DNA of 64,000 nt from Castor canadensis (GCF_047511655.1 NC_133390.1:168040083-168104082), one strand, 5' to 3'. Shown: positions 38,909 through 51,204, numbered from the stretch's first letter. The notes: generated by a model from the letters alone, not told the origin. A program made the numbers and translations.

Positions 38909-41900
38909 GCATTGGCCTGGAACTGGAGAGACCAAAGTTGGCATTTTTCCTCTCTGGCTGTCAAGACTGAGGCCCAGCTCCTGAGAACACCACCCTGCTG
39001 AGCCATGCCTCTGGACACTTACTCCAGCCGTCTAGGCCTCCAACAGAGTCTGAGGCCTCAGGTCCATACATGCCAACAAAACCTGGGTAGAGACCTCAGA
39101 AACCAGGAAAATTTGGAGCAGCGCCCGTCTGGAATAGGTTGGACCCAGACCCATCAAAATAGACCAATCCACGAGAGGACGAAAAGGGGCTTGATCAAAC
39201 CCTAGGTACACACTTGTACTCCTGAATTTGTTTTTTTTGTGTTTTGGTTATTCAAGAGGAAGCTATGATACCTTCCAGACTAGGTTTATTGGGTTGGATG
39301 AATGTGTTTGTGTAATTGAAAGCATGAATAAAGTGTGACTTCAGTTGACATATGGTGTGCAGAATTCACTCCCAGAGGCCAGGGACATTCTCATTAGGTC
39401 TAGGGCCACCCCCTTGGGGCACCAGTTCGGGGCTTATACGGACTTGCTATAGCCAATAAGCGTCCGAAATATCTCTGTGAGGAGAACAGCTAGGGACAGA
39501 GGAAGGGAAAGTTGTCTGTCTCCCCTTCATGTCAGAAATTGAGGACGCCCCACCTCATTTCCAAACTCCCTGATCTTCTTGTGCTTTGTCTCAATATGGG
39601 TGGGAACAAGAGTAAACTGATCCTTTTACAATGCACCAGAGTAAAATAACTCCTTTACAATGCATGCTTGACAACTTTACAAAAGGATATACAGGTAATC
39701 ACAGGGTAAAGCCACACCCCAAGATCTTTAAAAATTCTTTCAGATAGATTGGGTGTCCTTTAAAGTGGGATGGCCTTCCAAGGGATCTCTAGATCAAGAA
39801 ATCATTTGTAGAGTTTATCAGGTAGTGACAGAGTTGCCAGGTCACTCCAACCAGCTCCCCATATGACAGTCATCAGCAGCTTATCCTCCTCCCTGGCTTA
39901 AGAAGTGCTTGGAGGACAATTGTAAGATTCTGATGGCTAAAACAATGACTACTATAAAAAAAAGAGCCTCTTAAACTATGGAATCTTGCGATCTTGCCAA
40001 TCTGCTTGGAATACTCCCTTACCATTAGTCCAAAAGCCAGACACCATGATTACTGCCCAGTGCACAATCTCAGAGCAGTCAATCAAGCAACAGTGACTTT
40101 GCACCCAGTGTTTCCAAACCTGTACACTTTGTTGGCCCTGATACCAGCAGAAGCAACCTGCTTCTCATGCTTGGAATTAAAAAATGCTTTGTCTGCATCC
40201 AGTTGGCACCTATGAGCCAACCCATCCTTGCTTTCCAATGAGAGGACCCCCGGTCAGGGGGGGCAACAGCAATTAACCTGGACCCATCTCCTATAGGGCT
40301 TCAAAACTCCCACCTGTATTTAAAACTGCCCTGACATCTGATTTGCAAGCATACTGACAGAGGAAGCTAATTGCATCCTCTTGCAATATGTAGATGACCT
40401 CCTTCTCACAGCAACTAACCACTGGAAATGTTTTAAAAGGACAGAATTTTTACTCCATCTCCTATGGGAGGCTGGATACAAAGTATCCCAAAAAAGGCTC
40501 AAATCTTCCAGGACCAAGTTAAATACTTGAGATTTCCACATATCCAAAAGCCAGCGGAGCCTCAATGCAGAATGAAAGCAAGCTGTCTGCTTGATCCCAA
40601 CCCTGACCACAAGAACACAGATCCGTAAGGTTTTTGGAATAGCTGGGTTTTGCTGGATTTGGATACCTAATTTCTTGTTGCTAGCAAAGCCTTTGTATAA
40701 AGCCAAAAAGGGAGGCTAAAGGGAACCCCTAACCTGGGAGTCTAAACAACAACAGGCTTTCCGTGCTATCAAGAAGGCATTAGTCAGTGCCCCTGCCCTG
40801 GGACTCCCAGATGTGAAGAAGCCTTTCTCTCTCTATGTGCATGAGAGAAGTGGCATGGCAGTTGGAGTATTGACCCAATACTTGGGCTCATGGCATTTGC
40901 TGGTGCCTTATCTTTCCAAGCAATTGGACTCAGTGCAAAGGGATGACCTCCCTGCCTGCGAGCTCTCACAGCCACAGCCTTGCTAGTATCAGAGACAAAA
41001 AAAAAAAAAAAAGAGCTAATGCTTAGAGGGGAAATAACTGTCTGGATCCCACATTCTGTTGTGACTCTAACAAAATACAAGGGACAGTATTGGTTAACAA
41101 ATGCTAGGATGGTGAGATACCAGAGTATGCACTGTAAAAATCCACAAGAAAAGTCGAAAGTTGTATAGACTTTAAATCTGGCGATCCTCCTTTTGTTGGC
41201 TGTGGGGGTTCCCAGACCATAACTGTTGCGGTGATTAATAAGGTCTTCTTTCTCAAGCTGCCCTGACCACTGTGACCAACCCCTAGCTCAGCTCAACCAC
41301 AAACTTTTCATAGAAGGGAACAAGATACACTGGCTATACAGTAATGACTTTGGACTTAGTCTTAAAAGCTCAAGCACTGGTTCCAGACACATCAGCAAAA
41401 AAGGCAGAGCTCACTGCGCTGACACGCACCCTACAACTGGCAGCTAAAAGGACTGTTAATATATACACAGACTCTAAATGTGATTTTACCACTCTTCATG
41501 TACATGGGGCTGTGTATATTTAAAAAGGAGACTGATTACTTCAGGAGGAAAAGACAAATATCTTCTGGTGATTGTGTACACCTTTTCTGAGTGGGTAGAT
41601 GCTTTCCCCACCCAAACAGAGAAGGCCCAAAAAGTGGTCCACGCCTTATTAAAGGAAATAATTCCCAAGTATGGGATCCCCATCTCCATTGGTCTAGGAT
41701 CAGACAATGGACCAGCTTTTGTGGCAAAAGTTGTTAAACAACTGACAAAGAGACTAAAAATAAACTGAAACCTTCACACAGCATTCTGGCCTCAGAGTTC
41801 AGACAAGGTTGAGAGAATGAATCAGACACTAAAAACTCAGATGAGTAAACTCTATCAGGAGACTCACCTAACTTGGGAACAGATCTTGCCATTAGCTTTA

Positions 41901-43078
41901 TTTAAGATCAGGTGCAGCCCCACCAAACAAACTGAGTTCTCACCCTATGAGATTCTCTGTGGGGGCCGCCCCCACTAGTAAAAGACATTAAGAGAGATTT
42001 TTTTAAAAACAGAAAATCTAACCTTACTGCAACAGATGCACAGTTTGAAAGAAGTGCTCAATGTCCTGCACCGCCATGTCCAAGAAAAACTCCCTATCAG
42101 CTTAACCACTGATGTGCATTCCTTTAAGCCAGGTGACCAGGTTTGAATAAAAGAGTAAAATCTCCAGCCTCTCCAGCCTCAGTGGAGGGGACCCTACTTG
42201 GTGATTCTGACTACTCCCATGGCAATGAAGGAGGTGAAAATCACCCTGTGGATCCATCACACCAAGTAAAGAAAGCAGCTCCTGAGTGGAAGAGAAAACT
42301 AGACTCCAGCAATCCACTCAAACTAACCCTGAGGAGGGGATCTTCAGCCTTGCCCTAGTCACAAACCAGAAGCTGACTAGTCAACACAAGGTGGAGGCTT
42401 GAGGAGTCAACTAAACAGACAATTAATGGACTATTGTTTTTCATAGTTAGTGTTCTGTGGTGATGCTTAAGTTCTGCCATCCCTTGGCTATCTCTCTCTG
42501 TTCTTGGTATTGTAACTTTGCTTTGGTCAAAAGGAATAGCAGTAACTGCCCCAATGGGATGAAGCCAGATCAAAAAGCTTTCTCTGGCAGTTTTCTTTTT
42601 TTCTCTTGCTAACAGGATGTGGTATTGTTTTTGGTTGCTTCTATTCTGGGTTCCTTTTGCAAACTTGAACCTCTCATCCTATGAGTTGTGCTTACATACT
42701 ACTCAGACTAAAAATGCCATTATACTGGAAAGATAATTTTTAAATCACAGATAAAATTAAAAAGATTGCTCATGTCCCAGTTCAGGCTTAAAAAGGGTAA
42801 AATCCTGATGATATTCTTGGAGAATGGTTCTCTACAATAGGAAGATTTAAAACAATGTTAGGGGCTGCATTAATTACGGTGTTGGGCTGTCTTATATTCC
42901 CATGCTTGCTACCACTTGTCACACTGTCCATATTGACCCCAATAAAAGCCATAGTGAAACAAAAAACAGCCACACAATTGTATCTATTACAAGGTTACCA
43001 AAAAGTAAATCCCATCCCTATAAAAGAAAGAGATGATGCATTTTGACAAATAAAATGTCAAAGCATCAAAGAGGGGAA

Positions 43079-43385
43079 TGTTGGGGCCAGATAGGCTATT
43101 TTCCTGGGATTTACTGTGTCTTGTATTCACCTTGGTTTCCCCACTCTGAGTCTACAAGCAGCTTTCTGCTGGCTCTGCATCACTGCAGCCACCTGCTAAC
43201 CTTGCAAAGTTTCCAGCAACTGTAATCACATACTAAACGGGGAGTTAGTAATGGGGGATAGGAGGAAAACTCTGTAAGTATTTAACCCAGCTCCTGACAC
43301 TGATCGGGGATCAGGGCTTTGAGAAATTATCTCCCCTGAGTCTGCTAGTGTAATAACCTCCCTGCTTCCTGTAAAAATGATCTCA
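43079..43385 (+). repeat. 3' LTR of the retrovirus fossil
   Basis: Begins TGTTGGGGCC directly after a purine-rich tract, as expected. It is shorter than the 5' copy and is followed at once by old L1 sequence. Confidence 0.8.
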
Positions 43386-44405
43386 GAACAAAAGGACTTG
43401 TATATAGAGTACGAAAGTAACACGAGCAACAATAAAAAGCCAAGTAATCCTATTTGAAAATGGATAAATGATCTGAATAGACATCTCTCCAAAAAAAACA
43501 CACAAATAAACAATGAGCACATGAAAAGAGACTCAATGTCATCAACTAAGAGGGAAGTAGGGATCAAGGCTACAATGAGAACCATTTCCTACCCACGAGG
43601 GTTACAAAACCCAAAAGGCACACAGTAGCTGTGGTGCTGAGGACATGAAAAAATGAGGACTTTCCTACATTGCAGATGGGATTGTAAAATGTAGAAGTCA
43701 CTTTGGGAAAGAGTTAGACAGTTTCTCAAATTGTTAAACCACACATTGTTAAGCTGTGACCCAGCTACTCTATTCCTAAATTACATAACCAAGAAAAATG
43801 AAAACATATGCCCATACAAAGAGTTACACTTGGATATTTATATCCATGATTCTAAACAGACAAAAAGTTGAAACAACCATCAGTTGAAAATGAATAAACA
43901 AATGTGGTATGTTCATACCCTGGCATATTATCCAACAATAAAAAGGAATGAAGTACTGACACATGCTACAATGTGAATGAACCTTGAAAATGTTATGCTA
44001 AGTGCAAGAAGCGGTCACAAGAGCTGGGGGAGTGACTCAAGTGGTAGAGCGCCTGCCTAGCCAAGTGTGAGGCCCTGAGTTCAAACCCCGTGCCACAAAA
44101 AGAATCCAGTCACAAAAAAAACCCACATATTTATAATCTATCTTATATGAAATCTCCAGAATAGGCAAATCCATAGAGACAGGAAGTAGATCAGTGACTG
44201 GCAGAGGACAGGAGGAGGGGAGATGAGGAGTGAGTACGAATGGGCATGAGGTGTTTTTGAAGGTAATAAAATGTTCTACAATGAGATAGTAGAGATAGTT
44301 TCACAACTTCTGATACCCTAAAAGCCACTAAGTTGTAACTTTACAGTGGTTAGTTTTCTAGCATGAAAATTACATCTCAATGAAGCTGTCATAAAAATAA
44401 AGAAA
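43386..44405 (+). mobile_element. Old L1, 3' part, host of the retrovirus fossil
   Basis: CTATTTGAAAATGGATAAAT, ACAATGAGCACATGAAAAGA, GGCATATTATCCAACAATAA, and a 3' end with TACATCTCAATGAAGCTGTC. An ID-like SINE interrupts it at 44023-44105. Confidence 0.85.
44023..44105 (+). mobile_element. ID-like SINE
   Basis: GACTCAAGTGGTAGAGCGCC, GAGTTCAAACCCCGTGCCAC. Confidence 0.85.
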
Positions 44406-44582
44406 TAAATATAGCCCTCTGCAACCAAAAAAGGGGGACTAACACATCTCAATCTTACCCACGTATTCACAGCTCCTAGTTCTCCCATTCATGAGTTGTT
44501 CCTGCCCACACTTACAGGGAAGAAAGGGCACTGTAACTGAGAGTCTTACACATGGAGTAGTTCTGCAAAGAACTGGGATGCT

Positions 44583-44698
44583 GGTAGGCTTGGTGGAACA
44601 TGCCTGTAATCCCAGCACTCGGGAGGCTGAGGCAGGAGGATCAGAAATTGTGGGCTAGCCTGAGCTACATAGCAAGAACTTGTCTCAGAAAAAGAAAA
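44583..44698 (+). mobile_element. B1-like SINE
   Basis: TAATCCCAGCACTCGGGAGG, GCCTGAGCTACATAGCAAGA. Confidence 0.9.
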
Positions 44699-44856
44699 GT
44701 TCAGTCCCAGATTTTGGCACCAAGAAAAAGAAAACAAAAGTTGGGATACTATTACCAGGTGGAATATATAGTGCTGAGCAGATAAAACCAAAAATATTCA
44801 CTAAATTCTAACTGCTGATTCTTCAACTCATGCACTGCTTTCCATTCATAAATTTT

Positions 44857-45020
44857 TTTGTGGGGGGACAGTACTGGGGTTTTTTAACTCAGGGCATTGT
44901 GCTTGCTACGCAAGTGCTCTACCACTTGAGCCACACCTCCAGCCCTCTTTGCATTAGTTATTTTTCAGATACTGTCTCATATTTTTTCCTGGAGCCAGCC
45001 ATGGACTGTGATCTTCCTAC
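44857..45020 (-). mobile_element. Reverse composite SINE
   Basis: ACTCAGGGCATTGTGCTTGC, CTACCACTTGAGCCACACCTC, then a shortened second half. Confidence 0.75.
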
Positions 45021-45028
45021 TTCTGTTT

Positions 45029-45258
45029 CTGCTGTGACAAATACCTGAGAGAAACAGTTTAAGGGAAGAAAGGCTTACTTTTGCTCATGGTTTCAGAGGT
45101 TTCAACCATGAAACCTCATCATGGCTGGGAGGGCATGGCAGAGAGAGCAGGTTGCATCATAGCAACTACAAGTAAACTTCCTCCTTCTCCTTTTATTCCT
45201 TTTGGGGCCCCAGCCTATTGGATTGTGCTGCCTGCATTCAGACCATTGCTTGCATGGG

Positions 45259-45304
<46 letters not shown>

Positions 45305-45406
45305 TTTATCCACTCTGGAGACACCCTTGTAGATGTGTCACAGTTTACTTTACTAATTTTCTAGTCATCTATCCATACAACTTGACAATCAAGATTAACC
45401 ATCACA
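45029..45406 (-). mobile_element. Second copy of the 5.6-kb LTR family, opposite strand
   Basis: The reverse complement of its right end reads TGTGATGGTTAATCTTGATT, as at 5615. Its left end is the reverse of the CAGGTATTTGTCACAGCAG segment. A long AC repeat lies inside (45260-45301). Truncated fossil, no coding part. Confidence 0.65.
45260..45301. repeat. (AC)n microsatellite
   Basis: Pure AC dinucleotide run of about 42 bases. Confidence 0.95.
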
Positions 45407-45507
45407 GGCTGGAGTTGTGGCTCAAGTGGTAGAGTGCCTGCCTAGTAAGCACAAAGCCCTGAGTTCAAACCCCAGTTCTGCCAAAAAAAAAACATAATTT
45501 CAAAAAA
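45407..45507 (+). mobile_element. ID-like SINE with 16-bp target-site duplication
   Basis: The repeat aagattaaccatcaca is at 45391-45406 and 45508-45523. Body GCTCAAGTGGTAGAGTGCCT. It inserted at the very end of the LTR. Confidence 0.9.
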
Positions 45508-45891
45508 AAGATTAACCATCACAAGTACACCTCTTGCCAACTTGACATGAAGCACATCACTTACACCATACTTAATCTCTAAATAAAGACAATAGCAGAT
45601 CATAATTCCATCTAAGATGATGTAATTATCCTGTAGACAACAGAAAATGTATTAATTCCTTCCCCCAAGTGTCAAGAGTTTCAGCATTGTTTGAAAGTCC
45701 AAGTCCAAAGTCTCCAGTAAGACTCAAGGTATCTCTTAACTGTGAGCCCCTATAAAAATCAAAAAACACTCTACATACTTCCAACATCTGATGGCACAGT
45801 GTAAACAGTCCCATTCTAAAAAGGAGGAATAGGAGAACACCAAAGCAAGACCAAAAAGGGCAAACATTAAATCCCATAGATCCATGTCCAG

Positions 45892-46082
45892 TGTTGTGGT
45901 TTGAATACAAAATGCCTCCCACAGGCTCATATACTGGAGATTTGTTTGCCAGTTGATGAGGTTTTGGGAATTGCTTGGATCCTGAGAGTTCTGACTTAAT
46001 CAATGGATTCATCCCCTGATGGATTCATAATAGGATAGCATTATTGGGAGGTGGTGAAAAGTATGAGGTAGGACCTAGTTGG
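45892..46082 (+). mobile_element. Truncated MaLR-type LTR
   Basis: TGTTGTGGTTTGAATACAAA, CATTATTGGGAGGTGGTGAA and GTAGGACCTAGTTGGG. Only the first part of an LTR remains; fossil. Confidence 0.65.
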
Positions 46083-46250
46083 GTAAAGCTTTCTTTGAAA
46101 AGATCAATAAAATTGACAAATCTTTAATTAGAATGACCAAGACAAAAGAGAGAAGACTCATTCTATGAGGCCAGGCCTTATTACAAAATGAGGCAAAGAT
46201 ATTCCAAAGGAAATCATAGAGGACTTTCAGAGTAAGGTGGTGTATTAAAC
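46083..46250 (+). mobile_element. Old L1 fragment
   Basis: AAAAGATCAATAAAATTGAC, TCTTTAATTAGAATGACCAAG: ORF2 region upstream of the reverse transcriptase. Confidence 0.7.
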
Positions 46251-47119
46251 ATTTCCTTTGTACAATCTGCAAATCAGAAGAGTCAGGGTAATGGGGAAGA
46301 AACTATAGTCCAAGGAAGAGCAAGAATCAAGAGAGAGGGGACAAGGATAAGGAAAGCTAAGGACAGATGAACAGAAAACTGACAGAGAAAAGTAGGATAC
46401 AGTCCTAGCCACAGGAGGAACCCCCAGTTCTTGCTATCCTAAACCAAGTGCAGGGATCTGGTCTGAAAATGACTCCTCCTGAATGACAGGCTAGCACTGG
46501 AAAAGAAATCCATTGCAATCTTGCATTGCTCCCCATATCTTGTATGCTATAGCCTGGAGCCATCTTGAGTGGGGGCCTATTGTTTGAGACTGAGCTACTC
46601 TGGGGATCAGAAAACACAGAACAATCATAAGTCAGGGTGCATGGGGACACCCTGCTGAAAATGAAGTATGTGGGGGGGAGAGAGACAGCTGTAGAGAGGG
46701 CAAGGGTCTGAAGCAGACCCGATGAGAAGTTTAAGCAGTAGGGACAGCAGGCTGAGAGGGCAAAGTGGTTGGTACCCACCCCACCCTATGTGGTGAGAAG
46801 TAAGACCCATTATTTATGGATTACTATGGGGCCTGAGAGCTCCAAGACTGAGAACTGAGTCTAAAAGCACTGAAACCAAGGTAGGCAAATTGTTTGATTC
46901 CCTTGGCTCTCCCCTACAATGCAGAACTCAGTGCTTTATTTGCTTCCCTCCACACTCTGATGTACTCTCAAGGCTACCCCTCAGCTTGGATGTTTACCAC
47001 ACCCTTGGGCACACAAACTGGGTGGGCCCTCTGGAGTGAGTGGGAACCTACCCAGCCCTTAAGTTGCAAAGCTAGTTAGGATTAGCAGTGGCAACCTATA
47101 CACAAGAAAAGAAAGCTCT

Positions 47120-47230
47120 GGAATCAATGCAATGAGCAAGGGCCTGGGTTCAAACCCCAGTACTGCAAAAAAAAAAAGTTCTTGGCTTGGGGATGTAGCT
47201 CAGAGGTAGAGTGCTTCTGTAGAAGCACCA
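47120..47230 (+). mobile_element. Fragmentary ID-like SINE pieces
   Basis: GGGTTCAAACCCCAGTACTGC with an A tail, followed by GGGGATGTAGCTCAGAGGTA of a second ID-type element. Confidence 0.65.
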
Positions 47231-47912
47231 ACCTGTATGATTGAATCAGAGAGGAACTATAATAGATTCAGTTATGACACATTACCCCTATCCCAAACCT
47301 GGCAGATTCCAGTATTAGAGGGCCCAGAAAAAAAAAGCTTCTCTAACTCCTTGTCCTCCCTTTTTTGTTAAATTTAAATTTTTTGTTATTTTTTTATTTG
47401 TATTTATGGGATTTTTATCTTTTTACTTTTTTATTCCTCCCCTTATTCTAATTTTATTTACATATTTTTATTTTATAATTGGATATTTGTTTCTTGCTCT
47501 TTGTCTCTCTATATTATTTTCTTTCCTTTATGCTTGGTTCATTCCTTTTCCCCATTCTCTGCTCCCTCCTTTTATTTCATTATTTTATTATTAAATTTTA
47601 ACTTCTTAGTTTATTTGACATTATTTGTGCCCATTCTTCTTTTGTGATCATTGACTGCATAGTAATTGCTTTTATTGTATTTTATTGTATTTCTACATCT
47701 GGTTTGTTTTGGTATTCGTGCTCTTACAGTGGTTTGTTTTCTTCTCTCTGAATGGTACTTAGGATTGAGACCACAAAAGAAGGCTGCTCACTAGAAATAA
47801 TCTCATATAAAAATGGAAGCGAATCCACCCTAACAAATGCGCAAATCTCAACATAGCAACATAAAAAACATGAACAAATAAGACAACATAACTCCTCCAA
47901 AAGTCCATAACT

Positions 47913-47971
47913 CTTCAATAACTGAATTCAAAGATTCAGAATCTTTGAATCTTTGAATTCAGTTATTGAAG
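47913..47971. repeat. Perfect inverted repeat, 25-bp arms, 9-base loop
   Basis: Arms 47913-47937 and 47947-47971 are exact reverse complements (cttcaataactgaattcaaa at the start of the left arm). Confidence 0.95.
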
Positions 47972-48159
47972 TGGCTGAAATACAAAGAATTCAAAAGACT
48001 AATTTTTTAAATAATCAGTTATTTCAGCAGATACACAAAAACAGCTAAATGAAGTAAGGAAAACAGTACAAGATTAAGATGAGAAATTCAGCAAAAATAA
48101 AGTTAACAAGAAAACAAATGGAAATCTTGGAAATAAAATGATGTAAATCAAAATTAAAA

Positions 48160-48275
48160 CTCAGTGGAAACCTGCAATCCTACCAACTTGGGAGGCTGAA
48201 ATCAGGAGGATTGAAATTTGAGGCTGGCTCTGGCAGGTAGCTCAAAAGACCCCTTCTCCAAAATAACCTGAGCAA
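48160..48275 (+). mobile_element. Diverged B1-like SINE
   Basis: CAACTTGGGAGGCTGAAATC, GAGGCTGGCTCTGGCAGGTA. Confidence 0.6.
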
Positions 48276-49585
48276 AAAAAAAATAGATGAATGAGAATTA
48301 AGAAAGAGTCAAACATTATTAAGTCAGTAAACCAAGAAGAATAAATGAAAAATAAAAGGACACAGATTATCTAAAAGAGAAAAATATCAAAAAACAGGAA
48401 TAAGCACATACCTCTCAATAATAACCCTAAGTGTAAATGGTCTTAACCCTCCAAGTAAAAGAAACAAGATCCAACTGGTTCTTATCTGCAAGAAATGCAC
48501 CTCACTGACAGATATATGCAGACTGAAAGTAAGATGATTAGGAAAGATATCCCAAGTAAATGAACCCAAATGCATGCAGGAGGAGCTATACTCATATCTA
48601 ACAAAGCAGATTTCAAACCAAAATTAGAAGAGACAAAGAACGTCACTTCATATCCATAATGAAAACAATCCATCAAGAGGACATAATGATTAAAAATATT
48701 AATGCACCAAACATTGGTGTACCCAAATTCATGAAACAAACACAACTGAACATAAAGGATCCCAATATAATAACAGTGTGTGACTTCAATACCCAACTCT
48801 TATCCTAGTTAAACTATACTGTAGATCAAATGGAACTAACAGACATCTACAAAATATTCACCCAACTGAAGACTATACATTCTTTACAGCAGTCCATGGA
48901 ACTTTCTCCAAAATAGGTTAAATTTTAGGACATAAAATGAGTCTTAAAAATGAAAAGTATTGAAATAAATTATTGTCTCTTATCAGATCATACTAGACTA
49001 GAACTAGAAGTCAACAGCAAGAGAAACTGAAGAAAATATGCAAGTACGTAGTAACTAATCAACCAACTTTTGAATTACCAGTGAGTCACTGAAAAAATCA
49101 GCAAGAAAATTTTAAATTTCTAGAATCAAAGGCATTTCTAAGACGGAATTTTATAAATATAAGTGCCTACACTGAAAAAAAATCAGAGACCTCAAATAAG
49201 TAACCTAGTGATGCATCTCAAAGTCTTAGAAAAATAAGAGCAAGCCAAACCCAAAATTAGCAGAAGGAAAGAAATAATAAAGATCAGAGTTGAAATTAAT
49301 AAAATAAAGACCAACAAAACAAAGAGCTGTTTATCTTTGAAAAGATAAACAATTGACAAACTCTTAGCCAAACTAAGCAAAAGAAAGAGATAACCCAAAT
49401 TAATAAACTTAGAAATGAAGAAGGGAATATTACAATACATATCACTGAAATCCAGAAGATCACCAGGGAATGTTTTGAAAATTTATACTCCAAGAAGTTG
49501 GAAAATCTAGAAGAAGTAAATTCCAAGACACATGTGACCTACCAAAATTGAACCAAGAAGACATTAAAAACCTAAACAAACTTTG

Positions 49586-49772
49586 TACCGGTGGCTCATC
49601 CTATAATCCTAGCTACTCAAGAGGCAGAGATCCTGTGGTTCAAAGCCAGCCCAGACAAATAGTTCATGAGAGACCCTATCTCAAGAACCCTATTACAAAA
49701 AAGGGCAGGTGTAGTGGCTCAAGGTGTAGGCCCTTAGTTCAAACTCCAGTACTGCAAAAAAAAAAAAAAAAA
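49586..49772 (+). mobile_element. Composite SINE (B1-like plus ID-like)
   Basis: TATAATCCTAGCTACTCAAG, AAAGCCAGCCCAGACAAATA, GTAGTGGCTCAAGGTGTAGG, CAAACTCCAGTACTGC. Confidence 0.9.
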
Positions 49773-50003
49773 ACAAACCTAACTCAATAGCAACAAGTTA
49801 AAACAAAATTCTCCCAATGAAGATGAACAAAAATCCAGGCCCAGACTTACTCACTGCTGAATTCTACCAGACTTTTAAAGAAAAACTAACAGCAACACTT
49901 CTCAAACTATTATATAAAATAAAAAAGAAAGAATGCTTCCAAACTTATTCTATGAAGCCAGTATTACCTTGATACCAAAACCAGATAAGGGAGGAGAGAG
50001 AGA

Positions 50004-50027
50004 GAGAGAGAGAGAAAGAAAGAACAT
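50004..50027. repeat. (GA)n/(GAAA)n short repeat
   Basis: Run of GA followed by GAAA, inside the L1 body. Confidence 0.8.
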
Positions 50028-50057
50028 AGACACAAAAATTCTCAATAGAAGACTTGC

Positions 50058-50337
50058 AAGCTGGGTGCCAGTGATTCATGCCTGTAATCCTAGCTATTCA
50101 GGAGGCAGGGATCAGAAGGGACACAGTTCGAAACCAGCCCATGCAAATAGTTCACAAGACCCCACCTTGAGAAACCCTTCACAAAAATAGGGCTGGTGGA
50201 GTGGCTCAAGGTGAAGGACCTGAGTTCAACCCCCCTGTACCGCAAAGAGAAACCCTTCACAAAAATAGGGCTGGTGGAGTGGCTCAAGGTGAAGGACCTG
50301 AGTTCAACCCCCCTGTACCGCAAAAAAAAAAAAAAAA
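50058..50337 (+). mobile_element. Composite SINE with tandemly duplicated ID-like half
   Basis: B1-like half (CCTGTAATCCTAGCTATTCA), then the ID-like half repeated exactly twice (50169-50246 and 50247-50324), then the A tail. Confidence 0.9.
50169..50324 (+). repeat. Perfect 78-bp tandem duplication within a SINE
   Basis: Two units with no difference seen, each from GAGAAACCCTTC to CTGTACCGCAAA. Confidence 0.95.
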
Positions 50338-50399
50338 CTACACTGAGACAGCCATGGTCATGCATACCTATAATCTCAGTACTCTGGAAGTAGAGGCAA

Positions 50400-50770
50400 G
50401 TAGGTGCCCATCAATGGAAGACTAGATTTTTTTAAGGTGGTATGTATACACAATGGAGTATTATTCAGTCATAAAGGAGAATGAAATCATGTCATTTTCA
50501 GGAAAATGGATGGAACTGGAGATCATTAGGTTAAGTAAAATAAGACAGATTCGGAAAGACATGTTTTCTCTCACATGTTGAATCTTGAGAAAAAAAAACA
50601 TGAAAGTAAAAGGAGGGGACAAATTACAGAAGAGGATCAAGAGAGGTGGGACGGGGTAAAGGAGAGGAATGGGTGTCTATGATCAAAGTATGGACTATGA
50701 ACATATGAAAATGTCACAATGAAACCCATTATTCTGTACAATTAATATACACTAATAAAAAATTTAAAAT
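50400..50770 (+). mobile_element. 5'-truncated L1 3' end
   Basis: GTGCCCATCAATGGAAGACT, GGAGTATTATTCAGTCATAA, GGATGGAACTGGAGATCATT, CACAATGAAACCCATTATTC, then an A-rich tail. Confidence 0.85.
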
Positions 50771-51120
50771 AAATAAATAAAAGCAAAGAAAATTGAACAC
50801 CAATATTCATCATGAATATAGACACAAAACTCCCTCAAAAAATAGTAAAAATATTCCACAGTATATAAAAAAAGATTATGCACCATGGTTAAATCCAACA
50901 GGATTTGTCTCAGAAATGCAATTTATTTGAACAAGCCAAAATCAATGTAATACACCACATTAATAGAATGAAGGGTACAACCAATATATTCAACTTGGTA
51001 GATACAGAAAAAGCATCGGAAAAAGATCTACTACCCTTTCATTGTTAAAAAAATTAGGACTAAAAGGAAATTTCTTCAACCTGAAAGGATATCTATGAAA
51101 AACCTGAATGACTACTTTCT
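50771..51120 (+). mobile_element. Old L1, reverse-transcriptase part
   Basis: ACCAATATTCATCATGAATA, GTAATACACCACATTAATAG and GATACAGAAAAAGCATCGGA belong to the ORF2 region repeated at 49.98-50.05 kb, so this is a separate copy. Confidence 0.75.
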
Positions 51121-51204
51121 TCATCAATTATTTTCTGTCTACTTTCTCTTTATTTACTTTGCTGTTTTGGTTCCAATTTCTCAGGTTCCCGAGAACTGAG
51201 TTCA

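Larger units (their letters stand above)
38561..43385 (+). mobile_element. Decayed class I (gammaretrovirus-like) endogenous retrovirus with two LTRs
   Basis: Fossil provirus of about 4.8 kb. Parts: 5' LTR (about 38561-38908), primer-binding-like site, short leader and gag remnant (to about 39.7 kb), reverse transcriptase region (about 39.99-40.45 kb), RNase H region (about 41.34-41.52 kb), integrase region (about 41.52-42.1 kb), envelope transmembrane remnant (about 42.8-43.05 kb), purine-rich tract (about 43068-43078) and 3' LTR. It is broken throughout by many defects and is too short for a full element, most of gag and much of env being absent. The shared LTR part differs by roughly 5 percent by eye, suggesting insertion on the order of ten million years ago; this is a rough inference. 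Confidence 0.85.
46390..50055 (+). mobile_element. Old L1 with 5' region and ORF1/ORF2 remnants
   Basis: A GC-rich 5' part (46.4-47.1 kb) is followed by a T-rich part (47.3-47.75 kb), like the copy at 25-26.4 kb. Then come ORF1-start-like text and, from 48.3 kb, ORF2: TGGTCTTAACCCTCCAAGTA, AAACCAAAATTAGAAGAGAC, ACAGACATCTACAAAATATTC, AGTTGAAATTAATAAAATAA, CCAGGCCCAGACTTACTCAC. All frames are broken. SINEs at 48160-48275 and 49586-49768. Confidence 0.75.

Noticed and set aside
45102-45332. Open frames over the AC repeat
   Set aside because: Dinucleotide repeat translation (His/Thr or Cys/Val runs).
49192-49526. Minus-strand hydrophobic open frames
   Set aside because: Antisense of A-rich L1 ORF2 sequence; hydrophobicity follows from T-rich codons.
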